NCBI GenBank assembly: GCA_034440615.1
Contig: JAOTOM010004861.1
Coordinates: 310,001 to 374,000 of the forward strand
Origin: Ashinkailepas kermadecensis
Lineage: Eukaryota; Arthropoda; Thecostraca; Neolepadidae
DNA: 64,000 nucleotides
Direction: 5' to 3'
Positions 56,301-64,000 of the stretch are shown here, in pieces; within the stretch, counting starts at the first letter, position 1, and each line of letters opens with the position of its first letter. Position numbers and translations under genes: made by a program. The notes beneath the pieces were generated by a model. It was not told where the DNA came from and did not search any database. It was given only the letters and a program-made list of their open reading frames with translations.

Positions 56301-56455
56301 TACTCCAGTGTAGTTGTAACATGCGCGTTCAGTTGTAGGGAGACTTCATATAGCAATTGTGTAGGGCACGTCTCGGCGTAAAACGACAAATCAAAGTCCC
56401 AAGGGCATGTATCGGACGACCTGCGATTGGTTTACGTCGTGTATGACGTTGATAA

Positions 56456-56458
<3 letters not shown>

Positions 56459-56541
<83 letters not shown>

Positions 56542-56545
56542 TATA
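56459..56545. repeat. (CA)n-(TA)n compound microsatellite
   Basis: About 16 CA dinucleotides followed by about 25 TA dinucleotides and degenerate ATATCATATCATA. Confidence 0.95.
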
Positions 56546-56749
56546 TCATATATCATATCATACTTTGTCAACGGAAAGTTGTGCATTTTAAGTAACTTAT
56601 TTACCTTCGTTAAGTTTTCAGCTATGCATCTTCGTCAAGCCAACAAGGAAGTTCCGTTCTGATCAGGTTGACGAAGGCTCGTAGCCGATAATGCCCAAAT
56701 ACGGCAGCACTCAGTAAGAGTTGCTTTTAGCAGGTAGTAAGACGTTGCA

Positions 56750-57229
56750 TTCTATTTTGAGTAGATTGGCGAAACACACAGCGCGGCAGCCGGCGGTGGC
56801 GGTCGGCCGCCGCCTGCCGTGCGCACCTGCTGGCTGTGCCGGACGGCCGGCCGCTGTGCCGGACAGCCGGCCGCTGTGCCGGACAGCCGGCCGCTGTGCC
56901 GGACGGCCGGCGGCCCAGCGGCGCGCGCCGCCGCCCCTCGTTGCATACAACGGTGCCGGCCGCGCCGCCAGCCGGCCGCGGAATGCGGCGAATGCGGCGC
57001 GCGCGACCTTGAGCGACCTTGCGTGACCTCGGCTGCCGACGGAGCCGACCGGCGGTCGCTGACCCGGCTCGTGGCGCGATGCAGGGCAGGCGGCCGGTCG
57101 GTCCGGCCGCCGTCCGGTCCACTATCTGGGCCACGGCGCCGCGAAGCTCGCTGGAATGCCGCCCCTCGGCAAAGGCGCCGCCCGGCAGAGCGGGTGGCGC
57201 GCCTGGCGCTGTGTGATTTCGCGCAGGCT
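56750..57229. other. Very GC- and CpG-rich block
   Basis: GC-rich with dense CpG (GCGGCGAATGCGGCGCGCGCG), including four 20-bp units GCTGTGCCGGACAGCCGGCC at 56832-56912. The composition fits a CpG-island promoter or exon, but I recognise no protein and no flanking splice pattern. Long frames on both strands are a by-product of GC content. Confidence 0.4.
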
Positions 57230-57830
57230 GGTATGCCGGGATGGCGGCCCTCTGGGATGGTCGCACTCTGAGATGGCGGCCCTCTGGGATGGCGGCCCTC
57301 TGGGATGGTGGCACTCTGGGATGGCGGCCCTCTGGGATGGTCGCACTCTGAGATGGCGACCCTCTGGGATGGCGGCCCTCTGGGATGGTCGCACTCTGAG
57401 ATGGCGACCCTCTGGGATGGCGGCCCTCTGGGATGGCGGCCCTCTGGGATGGTCGCACTCTGAGATGGCGACCCTCTGGGATGGTCGCACTCTGGGATGG
57501 TCGCACTCTGGGATGGTCGCACTCTGAGATGGCGGCCCTCTGGGATGGTCGCACTCTGGGATGGCGGCCCTCTGGGATGGTCGCACTCTGGGATGGTCGC
57601 ACTCTGAGATGGTGGCCCTCTGAGGTGGCGGCCCGCTGGGGAGGCGGCCCGCTGAGGAATTGTCCCACTGAGATGATGACACTCTGAAATAGTGGCCCGA
57701 TAAGATTGTGACCATCTGGGATAGTGACCCTCTGGGATGGTCGCACTCCGGGATTGTCGTCTTCTGAGATTGTGGCCCTCTGAGATAGTGGCCCGTTAAG
57801 ATAGTGGCCCTATTTAATAGTGACCCTCTG
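57230..57830. repeat. 16-bp minisatellite (GGGATGGTCGCACTCT / GGGATGGCGGCCCTCT)
   Basis: About 26 tight units to 57640 (starts 57254, 57270 and so on), then a degenerate tail (GATAGTGGCCCGATAAGATT) to 57830. Two unit types alternate irregularly. The 339-codon minus-strand frame across it is spurious. Confidence 0.93.
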
Positions 57831-58742
57831 GAGTTCTTCATAACTCGTTGCTCACATGCAACACTTAAGCCCTAGGCCGCTTGCGAATCGCCTTATGCTT
57901 TAATACGCGTATTTCTAGTGCCGTAAGGTGATTACCAACTAAGTCCGTACGCCCATTGCTGATAATTATAACTAGGGGCTCGCGTTAGGAATGTCGGAAT
58001 GCTTAACAGAACTGGTGTGGTGCACCAGGAGTCCCGCCGTCGTTGATCCAAAACGAGGACGAAGAGTGTTCAAGGTGTCACCAAAAGACAGCCGATGCCG
58101 GCAAGCCGTCAGCTAACTGTTTCCTCTGTTTGTTGCTTTCCAAAGGATAAGGGATCCTCGAACACTGCTTACGTGGTAATGACGGCGTCGTTACGTTGAT
58201 AGATTGGGACGTATCGCACACACGTCACGTGACGTGACGTTTACCATTACGCCGATGGCGTTGCACGGAGAAATCGACTGGAAATCGTCACCGCCACTCC
58301 TTCCCAGACCCGTGGCGATGCCTCCGACGGCACCACAAGCCGACAACGGCTCAGATGGCCGGAACCCGTGGCGGTGACGGTGGTCGTGGTTGACATTACC
58401 GAAGATTTAAAGTTTTCCGAAGGTTTCCATGATAGATGACATTGTTCAAGTTTTCCTCGGTCTTGCGATGGTTCCAGGTGGTGGTTTCTACCGCGGTGGT
58501 GGTGCTTTCTATGCGGTGTTTTTATGTGCATCACCAGGGGCGTCATGCTATATTTCCAAAATATTGGTGGCGCTCAAGTACATGAAGGCTGTGCTGTTCC
58601 ACCTGCTATCACTAAAATTGCTCCGATGCATCGGTGCAATTTCCAATCGCGATGGTGGGCACCTCCCCGTCCTCGCTCCTGTGGAATACACCGCGATGCA
58701 TGTCACGATGGTGGACAGGTCCCTGCCCTTCCCACTCCTTTA
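57831..58742. other. intergenic, nothing recognised
   Basis: Unique-looking sequence; AATAAA and long runs absent. TCCGATGCATCGGTGCAATT-like segments near 58620-58720 hint at a dispersed repeat. No gene. Confidence 0.4.
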
Positions 58743-60446
58743 GGATGTGACAAATCTGCCGACTGTGAACCACAGCCCAGCAACAGGTGATCAGTTACAT
58801 GATGTTGATTTCATTGACAGTGATGTTGTTTTGAATTATGTCAGGAAAATAAAGCCAAACAAGGCAGCAGGACCTGATGGAATCTATGCTAGGGTATTGC
58901 GGGAAGCTGAAAAAGAATTGGCAATTCCACTCAGTATAATATTTTGTAGATCAGTTTCACAAAATGAAATTCCAACCTATTGGAAAAGGGCAAATGTAGT
59001 TCCTATTTTCAAGAAAGGAGAAAGAGGGAAAGTTGAAAACTATAGGCCAGTAAGCCTCATCACTAGTCTGCAAGGTACTTGAATCAATTATCAAGGATAA
59101 AATAGTTAGTTTTCTGGAAGGAAACAGAGTGATTCAAGATACTCAACATGGGTTTAGAAAAGAGCGATCGTGTCTCACAAATCTCTTGGACTTTTTTAAT
59201 TTTGCTACAGAACAATTTGATAAGGGAAATCAGGTTGATGTAGCATATCTTGACTTTAGCAAGGCCTTTGACAAGGTACCTCATAAACGGTTAATGATGC
59301 AGCTTCAGGCCCATTGTATTGTGGGTAACATCCTACAATGGATAGGGTTGTGGCTTTCAGATAGACAACAGAGAGTGATGCTAAATGGTACAAAATCATC
59401 ATGGCAAAATGTTCTTATTGGTGTCCCCCAAGGGTCAGTACTGGGACCACTATTGTTCATTATGTTTGTAAATAACATTGAAAGTGGCCTAAGCAGTAAG
59501 GTTTTGAAATTTGCAGATGATTTGAAGGTCTTTAGGGCAATAACAGGGCACAATGAGCAGGTCTTGCTGCAGAAAGACTTAGACGAGCTTGTGAAGTGGT
59601 CCGAAAAATGGCAAATGAAATTTAATTTTGATAAGTGCAAAATCATGCATGTAGGTAGGCAGCATATCAAGGCTCCATACTTGATGGGTGGCCAAGTACT
59701 ATCTGTGACTCAGCAGGAGAAGGACTTAGGTGTTATTTTTAACACAAAATTGGGGGCATCAGAACAGACCAAAGAAGTCAGGAAGAAGGCACTAAGAATG
59801 CTTGGGGCAATAAATAGGAATGTATCATACAAAAGTGAGGAAGTCATCAGGAAGCTTTATTGTGCATATGTCAGGCCACATCTGGAATATTGTGTCCAAG
59901 CTTGGTCCCCTAGTCATGAAAAAGATTGTTGGCTTTTAGAGAGAGTACAAAAGAGGGCAACAAAAATGGTGAATGGTATGGGCAACCTGGCATATGAGGA
60001 AAGATTGAAGAAATTGAATATGTTTTCACTTAGATATAGAAGGCTGAGAGGAGATCTCATCGAGGTCTTTAAATTTGTTCATGGTCATGAACAGGGTTAT
60101 CTCAGGGAACTGTTTGAATTTAACAGAAATGATGCAATTAGAGGTCAGCAATTCAAAATTAAAGTTAATCACAGCAGGACAAGGTTAAGGCAGTCCTTCT
60201 TCACCAACAGGGTAGTAGAACACTGGAACCAGCTGCCAGAAACCATTGTCAGTAGCAACACACTGAACATCTTTAAGAACAGCATAGACAATCATTATAA
60301 GAATAGGGGGCTTGTTTTTCTGTATTCCAGGGAGAGTTGATCAACACATTTGATGGACAACTGGTTCAGTGTACAGAGTGCAACCAAGAAGGGCCCTTGT
60401 GGCTCATAGTTGCACTGATCTTTTATGTCTTTATGTCTTTATGTCC
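58743..60446 (+). mobile_element. CR1-like LINE, 5'-truncated, one frameshift
   Basis: The reverse transcriptase part of ORF2. Frame one (58743-59082) has KIKPNKAAGPDGIYARVL and YWKRANVVPIFKKGERGKVE NYRPVSL. After a one-base shift near 59070, the second frame (to 60340) has HGFRKERSCL, YLDFSKAFDKVPHKRL, GVPQGSVLGPLLF, the catalytic FADD at 59510-59521, then YCAYVRPHLEYCVQAWSPS, VQKRATKM and NRVVEHWNQLPE. It lacks ORF1 and the endonuclease. The 3' end has two to three copies of the 8-mer TTATGTCT at 60423-60444, as in CR1/L2-type LINEs. It is CpG-poor, unlike its surroundings. The frameshift makes it inactive. Confidence 0.93.
59129..60340 (+). CDS. LINE reverse transcriptase fragment (thumb and C-terminal half)
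   Basis: 403 codons without a stop, the longest credible frame in the window. Residues 24-140 hold RT motifs (FSKAFD, GVPQGSVLGP, FADD at residues 128-131). Residues 240-390 hold the CR1-type C-terminal domain with YVRPHLEYC and RRLRGDLIEVFKF. The ATG is internal to the element, so it is not a true start. One motif block upstream is in another frame. Confidence 0.85.
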   Translation: MIQDTQHGFRKERSCLTNLLDFFNFATEQFDKGNQVDVAYLDFSKAFDKVPHKRLMMQLQAHCIVGNILQWIGLWLSDRQQRVMLNGTKSSWQNVLIGVPQGSVLGPLLFIMFVNNIESGLSSKVLKFADDLKVFRAITGHNEQVLLQKDLDELVKWSEKWQMKFNFDKCKIMHVGRQHIKAPYLMGGQVLSVTQQEKDLGVIFNTKLGASEQTKEVRKKALRMLGAINRNVSYKSEEVIRKLYCAYVRPHLEYCVQAWSPSHEKDCWLLERVQKRATKMVNGMGNLAYEERLKKLNMFSLRYRRLRGDLIEVFKFVHGHEQGYLRELFEFNRNDAIRGQQFKIKVNHSRTRLRQSFFTNRVVEHWNQLPETIVSSNTLNIFKNSIDNHYKNRGLVFLYSRES

Positions 60447-60492
60447 TGCTACGTACTGCTACGTACTGCTACGTACTGCTACTACGCACCAC

Positions 60493-60645
60493 GGGGACGA
60501 GTGGCCTAGGGGTAAGATGCTCGTCTCGCAATCGAAAGATTGTGGGTTCGAATCTCACCTGTCGCTACTCTTCGCCCGCGACCATCGGCGTGGATTGGCG
60601 ACGCTATGACTCAACGGTCGACGTGTCGTAAACATAACCACCAAC
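60493..60645 (+). mobile_element. SINE, family A
   Basis: GGGGACGAGTGGCCTAGGGG, GGGTTCGAATCTCACCTGTC, body with small deletions (CGGCGTGGATTGGCGACGCT), tail GTCGTAAACATAACCACC. Flanks CTACTACGCACCAC (60479-60492) and CTACTGCGCACCAC (60646-60659) form a 14-bp duplication with one mismatch. It landed in a (CTGCTACGTA)n stretch behind the LINE. Confidence 0.92.
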
Positions 60646-60659
60646 CTACTGCGCACCAC

Positions 60660-63600
60660 ACTGCGATACTTGTCCCAGGGAATGCAGTGAGGCGGGCCTG
60701 GTCTGTCACCACGGGCTTGGCAAGTGATAACTCTCTCACTATTCAGTGCCGGCTACTGATATAGTGACTGGTGAGCCTACTGAAAATTAACGCAAAAGCT
60801 GCTTGGACGAGAAACGGTGTCAGTTCCACACGATGACGAAAACTTGTAAGGTTTAGAACACAAACTCAGACTTCGTTGCGTTAGGTCTCCAGGAATGTTC
60901 ACATAAGTCATCAGTCGGTGCCATTGGAAGGATGCACAGGGATGCGGCGATAATCCCCATGCAAGAGAAAATGCCATTCCTAAGCTGCTTTCTAACAGAT
61001 TAATTCTCAAACTGATGAAAGCTGGAGCGCCGCTGGCCTCTTTATTCGCACCTCGATCAGTCCACATTACATTTTACAGGTCGGGAAATCGTAATTACAT
61101 ACATTTTCATTTGAAATGTCACATAAGCAACCTTTTTAAAGTTACGTAATGTGCATAGGTGTAGCATATGTGCGTTTATAACATAACACCAACTAACGGT
61201 AATGAGCTTATTCGTCTGAAGCAGCACCTCCCCATGATGTACTTATTACATCAGTTCCTCTTATTTTTCTGCCTATCAAATTCACACTTAGTTACCGCGT
61301 ATGGCTGCATATACCTTGCACCAGGCCATATTTTATAAAAAAAGTATTCACGACATTAATCCTCAATGTTGGTAACTTTTGAAAAAGTACCGATGGCCCC
61401 GAAGTTGACCACGACGGCACCTGTGAAACATAGCGACATATTTGTCTTCCCGATTTACTTTCGAGACCGAGACGCGACAACAAAGCGCACCGGACTGACA
61501 CTGGGACAGCAGCGTGTCTGCACAGTGTCAGACTGCACCAGGGCACTTCAAGGTCGCGCGCACGATGAAAACACCGCGTCAACTAGGCCTCAACTGCGTG
61601 GGCGGCCTGATACGGTGTGGAGGCGCAGATACACAACACACGCAGAATAAATCGGCACGGTGAAGTGAAATGCCAAGAGGGGGAACAATGAAATGGCACG
61701 GCGCAACCCACCAACCTCACCTCAACGACTGGGAGAGCCGATACGTGAACAATTGGTTGCATAACGATGTTTTAAAATGGCATGTGGACAAAATTGGCCG
61801 ATTCAAAATCGCAACGAGGTAGGTAAAATAATAAGACGATTCCTTTTTGTTCTTAACCACTGCATGTGAAAAATTATATAATACCTTCCCATTGTTGGGA
61901 GATATTTCTGATGAGCGCAATATGACTAGTAGTCGAGGCGTCTTAAAACCCAAATATCTAAGGAAGATATTTCTTCACTGAGTAAAGACAAACGCCGGTT
62001 CTCGAGCATATTCATAGGGTCATCGGGCTTCCAGCTTCATAGTCATGTTAGCTCAACACGTTCAATGCTGGAAATAGATAGGCATGACCAATGATCTTGT
62101 TTGCAAAGTCATGAAAAATAACATTTTTGGACGCGGTGTTATTTTGTATGCAAATATATTTCAGTATCTATCTATGCCAGCTCAGATAATTCTGGAAAAA
62201 ATAGTATTATTACTTGTATTGGCACTAACCTCTTTCTCCTCCCCATCTATTAGGCAGTTCAGGCATTTCACTTCACTTCTGAGCAACGCGTTTTGTGTGC
62301 GCCATGTGGTTTTTAATTGTAGAATTTCATCATTCCAGCTTAGATGCATACCAGGGAGAACAAGGTCTCGATTTCATCTAGAATAACAACTATGATGCAT
62401 GCAACCCATTCCTGCTTGAGTTGTTTCATCGGCTCATCAGCTAGCATATTTATTTTTTGACTTGATCCATGCATAAGGACTGGGATGGGCCGTTCATCCA
62501 CATTCCGCACCGGGTTGTATGGAGTATGTCACCCGCGCTTTGTCATAATTAACACATCTTGCATCCAAATCAGGAATATATAGCATAACCTCCTTATAAA
62601 TAAAATTACCATTGCCCTCAGGCCAGCCTCTTACATGTAAACGTTGCCCATCCTCCATGATTATATTTGCTCTGAAAGGTAGGGAGAGGGACATCTCAAT
62701 GACATCTCTTAGAGGTACCTTACTTAGCGTGGCTTGAATGTAGCTGAAGGTGGGATGTGACCTGCTGAATATGATTTTGAATGGCATCTGCATAGGCTAT
62801 GGGTAGTAATGTGATGGCGCGAATGATCAAACACGGGTCGAAGCGTTCAAAAGCCCAAATAAACAACAAGCTAACAGCCAATTGAACGGTTCACTCAGGG
62901 TTAGATGATGACGGAAATTGATAAAGCGTGGAATGAATTCAGTTCCAAGTGTGCATTAATGCATTTGTTTTATCTGTAACCTCAAACAATATTCGCCAGG
63001 ATATTTGTCTCACAGCATGCTTTCTTGTTTTCTTGATTGATTACTCCATTTCTGATATGCTACATTTGTAGTCGATTGGTTATTTGAGTTTTAGGGCGTA
63101 TCGACGAGGTTTGATGAAGCCATTGATTGGCGTTTATTCCTGATAAGATCTTCATCGCATGCTGTCTATCTTCATCTAAGTTAATTGTGTCATCTAGATG
63201 ACATAAATTTATATTTATAGATGATCTAGAGCTTTCAGCATTTGTCAACGTTCAGCACGCTTCTCCAGTCAGCATTGGTGCCGTGTAACCTGCAGCATTC
63301 TGTTGCTTTCTTTTTGTAGAAGTGCATTGAACAGTTGTCTATGACTGTTTGCTGTCGTTGATTGAGTTGAACTGTTTGACTTTGATTGAGTTTATGTATG
63401 ACTGTCGAATGTTTCACATTCGAAACTCGTGAATGAGTAGTGCTGTTATACAATGGTCCGGCCACGGTGTTTGGAGTGAGTGGGACCAAGTGTCATTTTG
63501 GGCCCCGCATGATTCTGGGTGCCCTGGTGGAGCGAAAGCAAAAAGATAAGAAAGATGGAGCGAAACGGTCCCGTTTCGCTCCACTTTACTTCTCTTCGCT

Positions 63601-64000
63601 TCACTTCGCTTATATTATAAGCGTCCGGAGCTGTCTGAAATTGCTACATACAATCAGTGGCGCGAGCGGATTCGATACGGGTTCGATAAGAATTCGATGT
63701 GAACCAGAGCTGGGAACCATGCTGATTAATTTTTTTTGCATGAGCTCCCTTCGCCTCGTTCACTAAGCGTTCAGTCTGATCATTTCGGGATGGTCCATGG
63801 TCCCCCTGGTCACATGATGTGTGTCCGTCTGCCTACGATACTGGTGTTAGTCAGTGCCACACGGGCGGATGCAGGGATTTTGATCCCGGGAGGCAAATCA
63901 CTTCCAGTCAGTGGCGTCGCCACGAAATTCTTACAGGGGGGCAAGGTCGAAAGGGGGCCTCCTGTTACACGAAAGGGGGCCTCCCTTGTGTTAATGTCTC
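60660..64000. other. intergenic, nothing firm
   Basis: AT-rich, low-repeat DNA. A 99-codon minus-strand frame at 62494-62793 (starts MQMPFKIIFSRS, contains DGQRLHVRGWPEGNGNF) is compositionally protein-like but I do not recognise it. Family F tails lie at 62838-62880 and, reversed, 63072-63110. CAGTGGCGTCGCCACGAAAT at 63909 looks like the start of a DNA transposon running off the right edge. Confidence 0.45.

Noticed and set aside
56727..57746. 339-codon minus-strand frame with SQRAAIPEGRHP-type repeats
   Set aside because: It is a 16-bp minisatellite plus a very GC-rich block. Overlapping frames on both strands are equally open and there is no family resemblance.
62494..62793. 99-codon minus-strand frame as a gene
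   Set aside because: The composition is protein-like, but there is no recognised domain, splice context or start context. Left as an unassigned frame.

Overview
This is a eukaryotic nuclear window: two spliced protein-coding genes on the + strand, buried in GC-rich and unusually repeat-dense DNA. The predicted proteins look animal. The tRNA-headed SINEs, a CR1-like LINE, GC-rich codons and imperfect (CCTAA)n stretches would fit an arthropod. A crustacean such as a barnacle is my guess, not something the sequence proves. There is no bacterial gene, operon, CRISPR array, rRNA or convincing free-standing tRNA gene.

Gene 1 (700-10832, its 5' part lies left of the window) is nudE/NDEL1, the LIS1- and dynein-binding coiled-coil protein. 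Five exons join in frame and encode the last 224 residues. Gene 2 (28419-41218) is a complete coding set for SLC39A11 (ZIP11), a ZIP-family zinc transporter. Eight coding exons give 330 residues, ending in the expected last transmembrane helix; the 5' UTR exon was not found. All splice sites are GT-AG and all phases agree. The two products have no obvious functional link.

Layout: 1-10.8 kb nudE exons with intronic minisatellites; 10.8-28.4 kb intergenic (SINEs, a CRE-motif array, two large TA tracts in a duplicated unit, a CpG-depleted AT-rich block); 28.4-41.2 kb SLC39A11; 41.2-64 kb no recognisable host gene, but minisatellites, a 0.6 kb fold-back element, SINEs and a 5'-truncated LINE (58.7-60.4 kb).

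The most striking observation is that many intronic minisatellites are built from copies of the neighbouring splice junction. At about nine junctions in the two genes the array unit contains the acceptor plus the first 13-79 nt of the exon, or the exon end plus its donor. The true exon is the last (acceptor) or first (donor) unit of the array. One array repeats CAG|GTATGT, an acceptor fused to a donor, about 13 times, like tandem recursive-splice sites.

Other points of interest: at least 25 perfect TGACGTCA sites in a 24-bp minisatellite; a long fold-back element; a near-perfect 37-bp-arm hairpin; SINE families with different tRNA-like heads but a shared body, several with perfect target-site duplications; and a 2.4 kb block with only nine CpGs in an otherwise CpG-rich window.
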